A DNA stretch of 8,092 bases. Origin: Thiobacillus denitrificans. Its GTDB lineage: Bacteria; Pseudomonadota; Gammaproteobacteria; Burkholderiales; Thiobacillaceae. The notes beneath the pieces were generated by a model. That model had not been told where the DNA came from. It was given only the letters and a program-made list of their open reading frames with translations, and did no database searches. How positions within the stretch are numbered: the stretch's first letter is position 1; every line of letters starts with the position of its first letter. The position numbers were made by a program, and so were the translations under genes. This document shows, one piece after another, positions 1 through 5,968 of the stretch. The stretch is taken from NCBI GenBank assembly GCA_002343685.1, contig DDRS01000044.1, positions 1 through 8,092 of the forward strand, read 5' to 3'.

Positions 1-246
1 GTGGAGTTAAGCAGAGGTTTCATCGTGCTTACTCATGATCTTGATTTCAGCGCGATTCTGGCCGCAACACATGGCGAAAAACCAAGCGTTGTTCAAATCC
101 GCGCAGAGGATGTCAACCCGGACAGGATTGGCACTCAGGTCGCTGCTGCATTGCGCCAAATGGAGTTAGAACTGCAGGAAGGTGCTTTGCTGACGGTTGA
201 TCCCAATCGCACACGTTTGCGTCTATTGCCGTTGCTTCGCGCTTAA
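1..246 (+). CDS. DUF5615 family PIN-like protein, C-terminal part
   Basis: The frame is open from the first base and ends with TAA at 244-246, leaving 81 residues. The stretch GFIVLTHDLDFSAIL near the beginning matches the middle of DUF5615 (Mut7-C/PIN-like) proteins, where an acidic 'T-x-D-x-DF' motif follows a hydrophobic strand. Full-length members usually have about 35-45 more residues before this point, beginning with a strand that contains another catalytic-type Asp. The GTG at base 1 is therefore probably an internal valine codon and the gene is cut by the window edge. Members are often paired with a DUF433 antitoxin-like gene just upstream, so a toxin-antitoxin role is possible, but that partner would lie outside the window. 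The family call rests on motif recognition only. Confidence 0.72.
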   Translation: MELSRGFIVLTHDLDFSAILAATHGEKPSVVQIRAEDVNPDRIGTQVAAALRQMELELQEGALLTVDPNRTRLRLLPLLRA

Positions 247-292
247 TTTCTCTGGTGGTTAATCTCAGTCCGGTCGGCCTGCTGGACACGCG

Positions 293-886
293 TTATCGTT
301 TCCCGAACACCCCGCGCCCGCGGAAATACTGCACGCCCAGCCAGCCGCCGAACAATCCGCCGAGGTGGGCGAAGTGGGCGACGCCCGCATCGGTGCTGGT
401 GAGGCCGAGGACGAGTTCGACAGCGCCGTAGCCGAGCACGAAGAGGCGCGCCGGGATGCGGATGAAAGGCAGGAAGATGATGCTGACGACGCTGCGCGGG
501 AAATACAGCGCATAGGCCAGCAGGAGGCCGAACACGCCGCCCGAGGCGCCGATGACGGGACTGCTGCTGTGCAGGAAATAGCCGGAGACGGCGATCTGCG
601 TCATCGCGGCCACGACGACGCTGAGCAGGTAGGTCAGCAGGTAGCGCAGGTCGTTCCAGCGCCTTTCCAGTTCGGCACCGAACATCCACACGGCGAACAT
701 GTTGAAACCCAGATGCGTAAGCGAGCCGTGCAGGAAGCTGTAGGTGACCAGTTGCCACAGATGGAACGCACCGCCCGAGCCCGGCGGCCACAGGCCGAAG
801 ATGCGGATGATCTCGGGCCCGGTGACGAGTTCGAGCACATAGACGAGAACATTCAGCAGGATGAGGGCGAAGGTGATCGGCGGCAT
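293..886 (-). CDS. Rhomboid family intramembrane serine protease
   Basis: This 197-residue polytopic inner-membrane protein has about six hydrophobic segments, the first at residues 4-22. The rhomboid hallmarks are clear. HGSLTHLGFNMFAVWMFG (residues 53-70) supplies the loop and TM2 His and Asn residues of the oxyanion region. GASGG (113-117) contains the nucleophile Ser115. AHLGGLFGG (173-181) contains the general-base His174. The family cleaves transmembrane helices of substrate proteins within the bilayer; the substrate here is unknown. The size fits the minimal bacterial six-helix form. I chose the ATG at 884-886 because the protein then begins MPPITFAL, as is common in relatives. A TTG at 899-901 would add five residues but lies inside heptad-repeat DNA. 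Neither start has a convincing Shine-Dalgarno site. The gene lies downstream of recJ on the same strand and may be read through from it. Confidence 0.92.
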   Translation of the reverse strand: MPPITFALILLNVLVYVLELVTGPEIIRIFGLWPPGSGGAFHLWQLVTYSFLHGSLTHLGFNMFAVWMFGAELERRWNDLRYLLTYLLSVVVAAMTQIAVSGYFLHSSSPVIGASGGVFGLLLAYALYFPRSVVSIIFLPFIRIPARLFVLGYGAVELVLGLTSTDAGVAHFAHLGGLFGGWLGVQYFRGRGVFGKR

Positions 887-893
887 AAAAGGC

Positions 894-993
894 AGTTTCA
901 AGTTTCAAGGTGCAAGTTGCAAGGGGATCGTGGCTTGGTATGGGGCCGCTCGTTCCATTGAAACTTGTAACTTGTAACTTGCATCTTGTAACT
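894..993. repeat. Opposed arrays of a degenerate 7-bp repeat between recJ and the rhomboid gene
   Basis: On the + strand, 894-921 reads as four heptads: AGTTTCA, AGTTTCA, AGGTGCA, AGTTGCA. After a spacer of about 38 bases, 960-993 reads GAAACTT, GTAACTT, GTAACTT, GCATCTT, GTAACT, which is the same unit in inverse orientation (CAAGTTA/CAAGTTT). The two arrays can pair as an imperfect stem of about 28 bp in the recJ-to-rhomboid transcript. The right array begins exactly at the recJ stop codon (992-994). The left array runs into the possible TTG start of the rhomboid gene. Short tandem heptamer repeats are known as a repeat class in cyanobacteria (STRR); whether this one is related is unknown. 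Confidence 0.8.
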
Positions 994-2746
994 ATTCTCC
1001 CGCAGGCTCCCAGTGTTGCAGTTTGAGTTGCAATGACTGCTGGCCATTGAATTCGTTCGGCATGAGCGCGTAGACGGCGCGGATGCGGTCTGGCAGCGGG
1101 TCGGCTTGGAAGAACCGCATGGCGTCGAACGAGGTCTCCCCGCGCGCCAGCTTGAGTTTCAGGTGTTTCTCGCCGACGACGCGCTGCGCCACGACATCGA
1201 AGGTGGCGGTGAACAGCGGCGCAGGAAAGCCCTGCCCCCAGACCGCATGGTCGAACTGCTCGGCGAGCTCGTAGCTGTGTTCGGCGAGATCCAGTTCGCC
1301 GTCGGTTTCGATCCTGCCATCGAGATCTGCCGGGTCGATCAGTTCGCGCACCACGGCCTCGAACGCCTGGCTGAATTCCGCGTGGCGTCCGGCGGGAATG
1401 CTGAGCCCGGCGGCCATGGCGTGGCCGCCGAACTTGACGATCAGGCCGGGGTGGCGCTTGTCGATCAGGTCGAGCGCATCGCGCAGATGCAGGCCGGGGA
1501 TGGAGCGGCCGGAGCCTTTGAGCTCACCCGCAAGGGGTAGGCCGGTGGGTCCCCGCTGCGACTGCAGCGACCCTCCCGCTCCTCCGCTCTCGCTTTGGGC
1601 CAGCACGATGGTGGGGCGGTGGAATTTGTCCTTCAGGCGCGACGCCAGGATACCGATCACGCCGACGTGCCAGTTGGGCTGATATGCGGTGAGGCTGTGG
1701 CTGTCGTCGGGATTGAAGGTGGCGAGGATGGCGAGCGCCTCCTCCAGCATGTCGGCTTCGACATCGCGCCGCGCGCGATTGAGCGTGTCGAGCTGTTGCG
1801 CCAGCCGCTGCGCGACGGCGGGCTCGTCGGCCAGCAGGCATTCGATGCCGAGCGCCATGTCGTCGATGCGGCCGGCGGCATTCAGCCGGGGGCCGAGCAT
1901 GAAGCCGAGATCGAACACGGTGGCGCGCGCAGGGTCGCGCCCGGCGGCGCGGAACAGCGCGTTGACGCCGGCGCTGGCCTTGCCCGCGCGCATGCGCGCC
2001 AGCCCCTGGGCGACCAGGGTGCGGTTATTGGCATCGAGTTTCACCACGTCGGCCACCGTGCCGAGCGCGACCAGGTCGAGCAGGGCGCGCAGATCCGGCT
2101 CGGGCGTGTCGGCATAGGCGCCGCGCTGGCGCAGTTCGGCGCGCAGGGCCAGCAGCACGTAGAACATCACGCCGACGCCAGCCAGGTTTTTCGAGCCGAA
2201 GCTGCAACCCGGCTGGTTGGGATTGACGATGCAGGCGGCGTCCGGCAGCGCGTCGCCGGGCAGGTGGTGATCGGTGACCAGCACCGGGATGCCGAGGGCG
2301 TTCGCCGCCGCCACGCCTTCGACCGCGGCAATGCCGTTGTCCACGGTGACCAGCAGGTCGGGCTGGCGTGCGGCGGCGAGCTTCACGATGTCGGGGGTGA
2401 GGCCGTAGCCGTGTTCGAGCCGGTTGGGCACGATGAAATCGACCTGCGCGCCGAGCAGGCGCAGGCCGCGCACGCCGACCGCGCAGGCCGTGGCGCCGTC
2501 GGCATCGTAGTCGGCGATGATGAGCAGGCGCTTGTGGTCGCGAATGGCGTCGGCCAGCAGCGCGGCGGCGCGCTCGATGTGCAGCAGGCCGGCGGGCGGC
2601 AGCAGTTGCGGCAGGCGGTGCGCGACTTCGTCGGGATGGCTGACGCCGCGGGCGGCATACAACCGCGCCCAGGCGGGGGCGAGCCCGGCCTGTTCGAGGG
2701 CGGCGCGGGCGTCGGCGGGACACGAACGGATGGTGATGGATGGCAT
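992..2746 (-). CDS. recJ: Single-stranded-DNA-specific exonuclease RecJ
   Basis: RecJ is the 5'-3' exonuclease on single-stranded DNA that works in RecF-pathway recombination, mismatch repair and stalled-fork processing. The 584 residues are close to the usual length of about 570-580. The DHH phosphoesterase motifs appear in order: ADYDADG (78-84), VTVDNG (133-138), TDHH (158-161, the DHH being 159-161), NPNQPGC (175-181) and GTVADVV (229-235), with GPRLNAAGR at 285-293. The DHHA1 half follows with GVIGILASRL (362-371), KGSGRSIPGLH (410-420) and GGHAMAAGLS (440-449), then a C-terminal OB-type domain ending at QHWEPAGE. All metal-binding Asp and His residues look intact. An extra segment of about 20 residues (388-407) sits just before KGSGRS and is described separately. 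The ATG at 2744-2746 fits the family N-terminus, although no strong Shine-Dalgarno site precedes it. The rhomboid gene follows downstream. Confidence 0.97.
   Translation of the reverse strand: MPSITIRSCPADARAALEQAGLAPAWARLYAARGVSHPDEVAHRLPQLLPPAGLLHIERAAALLADAIRDHKRLLIIADYDADGATACAVGVRGLRLLGAQVDFIVPNRLEHGYGLTPDIVKLAAARQPDLLVTVDNGIAAVEGVAAANALGIPVLVTDHHLPGDALPDAACIVNPNQPGCSFGSKNLAGVGVMFYVLLALRAELRQRGAYADTPEPDLRALLDLVALGTVADVVKLDANNRTLVAQGLARMRAGKASAGVNALFRAAGRDPARATVFDLGFMLGPRLNAAGRIDDMALGIECLLADEPAVAQRLAQQLDTLNRARRDVEADMLEEALAILATFNPDDSHSLTAYQPNWHVGVIGILASRLKDKFHRPTIVLAQSESGGAGGSLQSQRGPTGLPLAGELKGSGRSIPGLHLRDALDLIDKRHPGLIVKFGGHAMAAGLSIPAGRHAEFSQAFEAVVRELIDPADLDGRIETDGELDLAEHSYELAEQFDHAVWGQGFPAPLFTATFDVVAQRVVGEKHLKLKLARGETSFDAMRFFQADPLPDRIRAVYALMPNEFNGQQSLQLKLQHWEPAGE
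1526..1588. repeat. Probable REP-like palindromic insertion within recJ
   Basis: This stretch encodes about 20 residues of RecJ (388-407, Gly- and Pro-rich, ending LPLAG) that have no counterpart in E. coli RecJ as I recall it, where the preceding strand runs almost directly into LKGSGRS. The DNA is palindromic: GGGTC (1547-1551) pairs with GACCC (1569-1573), and inside it GCTGC (1555-1559) pairs with GCAGC (1564-1568) around a GACT loop, with a CCC bulge on one side. The edge reads CTCACCCGCAAGGGG, resembling the 'CTCTCCCGCAAGGGGAGAG' style of proteobacterial REP sequences. The length keeps the reading frame. The REP assignment is inference, and the element's boundaries are approximate. Confidence 0.55.
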
Positions 2747-2780
2747 GACGGGATTGTATTGTCAGACGGGGTGGCCGGGC

Positions 2781-2818
2781 GAATCAGGGATTCAGAATCT
2801 GGTGAAGTGCCGATTCTG
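2781..2818. promoter_or_regulatory. Cluster of alternating GAATC/GATTC half-sites in the divergent spacer
   Basis: Four copies of one 5-mer alternate in orientation: GAATC 2781-2785, GATTC 2789-2793, GAATC 2795-2799 and GATTC 2812-2816. The last two extend to a perfect 7-bp dyad, CAGAATC (2793-2799) and GATTCTG (2812-2818), with a 12-base gap. The cluster lies in the 102 bases between the divergent starts of recJ and the reductase fusion, about 30-70 bases before the latter's ATG. This is where an operator would be expected, but no regulator can be named from sequence. It could also be a transcript hairpin. Confidence 0.4.
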
Positions 2819-2848
2819 TCCACCGCGGACACGGAGTACCATCGTGCC

Positions 2849-4309
2849 ATGAGCCATTTACTTCCGCTTTCCCGTGTGGCCAAGCTGGTCGGCCAGCCGC
2901 GTCATGCGCTGCAGGAGATGATTCGCGGGGGCACGCTGGCGACCTTCGACGGCTTGGTCGAGCTCGACGAATTGCTGCGCGTGTTTCCCGAGGTGAAGTG
3001 GGACGACGATGCCGAGTTTCGCCGGGTCCAGGAAATCAAGGACAAGGCGTTCGCCAAGCGGGTGCTGGAGCGTGCCTTGCCCGACAAGGACGTGCTGGTG
3101 GCGCGCCTGAACGCGCTGGGCGACGACTATGCAGCGGCCAAGGCCCTGCTGCTGCATTACGGCAACGTGATGACCTGGCTCGACGAGAAGATCGACGAAA
3201 TCGAAGAAGACCAAAGCGCGGAAACGCGCCATGCCCTGCATACCTTGCGCGCATTTCTGCTGCGCAATCTGGCCGAGGTTCCGCCGGATGCGGTGCAGGC
3301 GCAGGCGACGATTGCGCAGGAAAGGATATTCAAAATCATGTCAGCCCATGTGACCATCCAGCCCAGCGGCCACGAGTTCTACGTGGAGGGCAACGACACC
3401 TTGCTGGAAGCCGCGCTGCGCAATGGCGTGTCGCTGAATTACGGCTGCAGCAACGGCAATTGCGGCGACTGCAAGGCGCGTGTGCTGTCGGGCGAGGTGA
3501 CGAAGGTCCATGCGCACGACTATGTTCTGAAAGACGCCGAAAAAGAGGCCGGGACGATCCTGCTGTGCGCCTACGCGCCGGTCAACGACGTGGTGATCGA
3601 AGCCAATGTGGCGGGCGCGCGCGACATTCCGGTGCAGCAGCTGACCGCCAAGGTGAAGTCGATCGAGGTGTTCAATCCGCACATGGCTGCGCTGCATATT
3701 CTCGCGCCGCGCAGCCAGCGCCTGCGTTATCTCGGCGGCCAGAGCGTCGACGTGTCGATCGACGGGGTGAAGGGGCGCTATGCCATTGCCAGTTGCCCGT
3801 GCGAGGACCGCCACATCGAGATCCAGATTCCGCGCCGGGCGGACGATGCGTTTGTCGAGAGCGTGTTTGGCAGCTTGAAGGCCAATGACGTGGTGAAGGT
3901 GGAAGGGCCCTTCGGCGAATTCGTGCTGGACGAGGACTCGCCGCGTCCGGTGATTTTCCTCGCTTTCGGCGCGGGCTTCGCGCCGATCAAGAGCCTGATC
4001 CAGCATGCCATGTCGCTGGAACTGGCCGAGTCGATGGATCTGCACTGGTTGGCCGACGAGGCCGGGCATTATCAGGACAACCTGTGCCGCGCCTGGACCG
4101 ATGCGCTGGATAATTTCAACTACCTGCCGCATGCGCCGACCGACGACCTGGAGCCCGTGCTGCAAGGCATTGTGACGGATTACCCGGATCTGCATCGCTT
4201 CGACGTGTATGCGGCGGGGACCGCGACGCAGCTCGAACAGGCGCGCCGGCATTTCGTGGCGGAAGGTTTGCACGAGGCGCGTTGGTTCTTTGGCGTGCTG
4301 GACACCTGA
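2849..4309 (+). CDS. HTH-like domain fused to 2Fe-2S ferredoxin and FAD/NAD(P) reductase (CDP-6-deoxy-delta-3,4-glucoseen reductase-like)
   Basis: The protein has 486 residues. Residues 1-50 (LPLSRVAKLVGQPRHALQEM, then IRGGTLATFDG) look like an excisionase/MerR-type winged helix. Residues 52-160 are charged and helical. A plant-type 2Fe-2S ferredoxin domain covers about 165-255, with ligands C200, C205, C208 and C240 (CSNGNCGDC then LLC). An FNR-like module follows, with RYAIAS (310-315) for FAD, GAGFAPIKS (374-382) for NAD(P), and a C-terminal YAAG...FFGVLDT. The C-terminal 323 residues alone match one-electron-relay reductases such as the E3 (AscD/RfbI-like) and phenol or methane monooxygenase reductases, which pass electrons from NADH through FAD to 2Fe-2S. 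No sugar-pathway or oxygenase gene is adjacent, so the electron acceptor is unknown. I chose the ATG at 2849, which has GGAG at 2833-2836; a GTG at 2807 is possible. The open frame continues upstream only antisense to recJ. The next gene starts on the base after the stop. Confidence 0.9.
   Translation: MSHLLPLSRVAKLVGQPRHALQEMIRGGTLATFDGLVELDELLRVFPEVKWDDDAEFRRVQEIKDKAFAKRVLERALPDKDVLVARLNALGDDYAAAKALLLHYGNVMTWLDEKIDEIEEDQSAETRHALHTLRAFLLRNLAEVPPDAVQAQATIAQERIFKIMSAHVTIQPSGHEFYVEGNDTLLEAALRNGVSLNYGCSNGNCGDCKARVLSGEVTKVHAHDYVLKDAEKEAGTILLCAYAPVNDVVIEANVAGARDIPVQQLTAKVKSIEVFNPHMAALHILAPRSQRLRYLGGQSVDVSIDGVKGRYAIASCPCEDRHIEIQIPRRADDAFVESVFGSLKANDVVKVEGPFGEFVLDEDSPRPVIFLAFGAGFAPIKSLIQHAMSLELAESMDLHWLADEAGHYQDNLCRAWTDALDNFNYLPHAPTDDLEPVLQGIVTDYPDLHRFDVYAAGTATQLEQARRHFVAEGLHEARWFFGVLDT
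3318..3326 (+). promoter_or_regulatory. Possible internal ribosome binding site before M164 of the reductase fusion
   Basis: AGGAAAGGA at 3318-3326 lies 11 bases before the in-frame ATG at 3338-3340 (residue 164). Translation from that ATG would give a 323-residue protein beginning MSAHVTIQPSGHEF, which is how stand-alone ferredoxin-reductases of this family normally begin. A second, shorter product lacking the HTH-like part is therefore possible. The purine-rich run could equally be coincidence. Confidence 0.35.
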
Positions 4310-4750
4310 ATGCGCCGCTTCCTGCGCTATCTGTGGCCGTTTCCGCTCACCCTGTTGGGCGTGCTGATTGCGCTCGCCGCACGGGGGAGCGGAGGCGCCA
4401 TGCGGCAGGTGGAGGGGGTGCTGGAAATCGCGGGCGGCTGGCCGGCATGGGTGTTGCGGCGCGGTTTTCCATTCAGCGGGCCGGTTGCGGCGATCACGCT
4501 GGGACACGTCGTGCTGGGCGTGTCATCGAATGCCCTGGCCGCGACGCGTGTGCACGAGCGTGCGCATGTCAGGCAATTTGAACGCTGGGGTGTTTTGCTG
4601 CTGGTGCTGTATCCGCTGGCCGGGTTGCTTGCGTGGCTGCGCGGCGGCAATCCCTATCTCGACAATCCGTTCGAGCGCGAGGCGCGGATGGCGGAAGCCG
4701 CAGACCGGGGCGTATCCGGGCTAGCCGCGAATCAGTCGACGGGGCGGTGA
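4310..4750 (+). CDS. Small membrane protein with an HExxH motif, putative metallopeptidase-like
   Basis: The protein has 146 residues. Hydrophobic segments lie at about 11-24 and 93-110, with a weaker one near 58-72. Between them is RVHERAHVRQFERWG (80-94), which contains H82-E83-R84-A85-H86, a zinc-peptidase-type HExxH. A conserved-looking NPYLDNPFEREA (114-125) follows the last hydrophobic helix and could offer the third, acidic ligand (E122 or E124). I recall similar small uncharacterised proteins with an HERxHVRQ...DNPFE pattern, but I cannot name a family with certainty and no activity has been shown by this sequence. The ATG at 4310 directly follows the TGA of the reductase fusion (TGAATG), so the two are probably translationally coupled and act together. 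The last 19 bases overlap the tail of the convergent small acidic gene. Confidence 0.8.
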   Translation: MRRFLRYLWPFPLTLLGVLIALAARGSGGAMRQVEGVLEIAGGWPAWVLRRGFPFSGPVAAITLGHVVLGVSSNALAATRVHERAHVRQFERWGVLLLVLYPLAGLLAWLRGGNPYLDNPFEREARMAEAADRGVSGLAANQSTGR

Positions 4751-5007
4751 GACGCTTCGCCTGGGTCGCCGGTGTCGGGGTCGATCCAGTCGGAAATGCC
4801 GATCTCTTCTTCGGCCTCTTCCACCGTTTCGCCAGGCTCGTAGTCGCTGTCGGCGTTGTACTCCATGTCCTGTACGGCTTCCAGCAGGCTGGCGAAGGGA
4901 CCGTATTCCTCGCCGGTCATGGCATCGATCCAGTAGCATCCATCCGGTCGCTCGATGATGCGGGTGTGGTCGTATTCAGCAGGGGTCTCGGGTATGGCAG
5001 GTTTCAT
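4732..5007 (-). CDS. Small acidic conserved hypothetical protein
   Basis: The protein has 91 residues and is strongly acidic, with no signal peptide or membrane segment. The first half, RIIERPDGCYWIDAMTGEEYGPFASLLEAVQDM (16-48), looks like a small folded module. The second half is an Asp/Glu-rich tail (VEEAEEEIGISDWIDPDTG, 62-80). I recall similar unnamed proteins in betaproteobacteria, but no function is known to me. A good Shine-Dalgarno site, GGAGG (minus strand, 5015-5019), lies seven bases before the ATG at 5005-5007, and a sigma-70-like promoter sits just upstream, so I regard the gene as real and independently expressed. It lies 52 bases downstream of the GIDE-protein gene on the same strand. 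Its 3' end overlaps the HExxH gene on the opposite strand by 19 bases. Confidence 0.8.
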   Translation of the reverse strand: MKPAIPETPAEYDHTRIIERPDGCYWIDAMTGEEYGPFASLLEAVQDMEYNADSDYEPGETVEEAEEEIGISDWIDPDTGDPGEASHRPVD

Positions 5008-5027
5008 GATGCGTCCTCCGTGCCTTG

Positions 5028-5056
5028 ACTATAGGGCGGGAAGCCGGGCAGGGCAA
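5028..5056 (-). promoter_or_regulatory. Sigma-70-like promoter for the small acidic gene
   Basis: On the minus strand, TTGCCC (5051-5056) and TATAGT (5028-5033) are separated by 17 bases, the optimal spacing. Transcription would begin near 5021, giving a leader of only about 14 bases that still holds the GGAGG site at 5015-5019. It occupies the 52-base gap after the GIDE-protein stop codon. Confidence 0.5.
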
Positions 5057-5059
5057 GCG

Positions 5060-5968
5060 TCAGGCTGTGCGCCCGAGCAGCGTCAAGCCGATCAGGGCGC
5101 CCATCGTCAGTGCCAGGTGCAGCCAGCTCCATAGCCGAAAATGCCGCACCAGCGCGGTGACTTCGCGGTTGGCGATCAGGAAGGGGCGGTCATGCGACGG
5201 TTTGCGCACAAGATGAATGCCGTCTTTCAGGCGGATATCGAGATGAGCCCGGTCGACTTCGTCGGATGCGGCCTGGCGCGCGCGCTCCCATTCGTCGAGG
5301 CTGATTTCGCCGTCGCGGTCGGCGTCGAAACGCGCCAGCAAGTCGGTCTTGTCGGCCTTCCATTCGGCCAGCAGCGTCGCGAGATCGGCCTTCTTGTCGA
5401 GCACGGCATTGGGGCCGCCCAGGGTTACGTGGTCGCCGATCACGTAAATGGTGTCGCCTTCGATCAGCGTCCATTCTGTTTTGCGATAATCGCCCGAGGT
5501 CGAGACCTGTTTGCGCGAAGTAAGAATTTCCGCGCCGTCGGGATCGATCAGCACGCTGCCGCTGCCGTCGTCCACGCCGAACGTGTCATGCGATATCCCG
5601 GATTCGACGTATTCCCAGCGGTCGCCGTTCTTGCGCTCGATGCGGTAGCGGTACCACAGGCAGGGCAGGCCGTTGACCGGGCTGATCAGGTTGTCGCCCG
5701 GCGGCTGGCTGCCGCGTCCGACGAGCTCGACATAGCCTTGCGGGGCCGAGGCGATGCGCGAGGTTGGCGTATCCGCCACGGTGCGATAGCGCTTGAGGTT
5801 GGCAAACCACGCCCAGAAACTGGTCAGCCCGACCAACGCAAAACTGATTTGCCAGCCTAGATGGGAATGCAGCTGGAAGCCGAGCAACAGAATGGCCAGA
5901 TTGCCGCCGCCCAGCGCGAAGTTGGCGTAGTCGTGTCGCCATTCGGCCGTCCAGCGTACCGGGAGCAT
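5060..5968 (-). CDS. GIDE domain membrane protein with an EF-hand, partner of LemA
   Basis: The protein has 302 residues. Two hydrophobic segments (about 16-34 and 38-57) form an N-terminal membrane hairpin, and another segment (about 279-298) closes the C-terminus. Between them, residues 78-185 read like a GIDE domain (PF12483): GYVELVGRG, SPVNGLPCLWYRYRIER, then SVLIDPDGAEI and EWTLIEGDTIYVIGD. GIDE is the non-RING part of eukaryotic MAPL/MUL1-type E3 ligases; bacterial versions lack RING, often sit beside lemA, and their biochemical role is not established. Residues 215-226 (DADRDGEISLDE) are a canonical EF-hand loop with Asp at positions 1, 3 and 5, Gly at 6, Ile at 8 and Glu at 12, so calcium binding is likely for that site. 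The ATG (5966-5968) overlaps the lemA stop by one base (TGATG), which indicates translational coupling. Confidence 0.85.
   Translation of the reverse strand: MLPVRWTAEWRHDYANFALGGGNLAILLLGFQLHSHLGWQISFALVGLTSFWAWFANLKRYRTVADTPTSRIASAPQGYVELVGRGSQPPGDNLISPVNGLPCLWYRYRIERKNGDRWEYVESGISHDTFGVDDGSGSVLIDPDGAEILTSRKQVSTSGDYRKTEWTLIEGDTIYVIGDHVTLGGPNAVLDKKADLATLLAEWKADKTDLLARFDADRDGEISLDEWERARQAASDEVDRAHLDIRLKDGIHLVRKPSHDRPFLIANREVTALVRHFRLWSWLHLALTMGALIGLTLLGRTA

Noticed and set aside
247..292. Terminator between the convergent DUF5615 and rhomboid genes
   Set aside because: Only a four-base GTCC/GGAC pairing is visible and there is no following T-run.
365..961. 198-residue + strand open frame opposite the rhomboid gene
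   Set aside because: Highly charged, low-complexity translation antisense to a clear rhomboid protease, and it runs into the heptamer repeats.
960..993. Heptamer array as a CRISPR fragment
   Set aside because: The units are seven bases with no spacers, so this is a microsatellite-like repeat and not a CRISPR.
2781..2816. GANTC cluster as a CcrM-type methylation control site
   Set aside because: CcrM control is typical of alphaproteobacteria and the rest of the window looks betaproteobacterial. The sites are better reported simply as a dyad cluster.
1595..2848. Long + strand open frame leading into the reductase fusion, which would make a 904-residue protein
   Set aside because: It is antisense to recJ, Gln/Gly/Ala-rich without domains, and results from the GC-rich codon pattern of recJ. 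The homologous protein begins near 2849.
3341..4507. 388-residue minus-strand open frame
   Set aside because: It lies opposite the reductase and HExxH genes, is His/Arg/Gln-rich with no family resemblance, and is a shadow of them.
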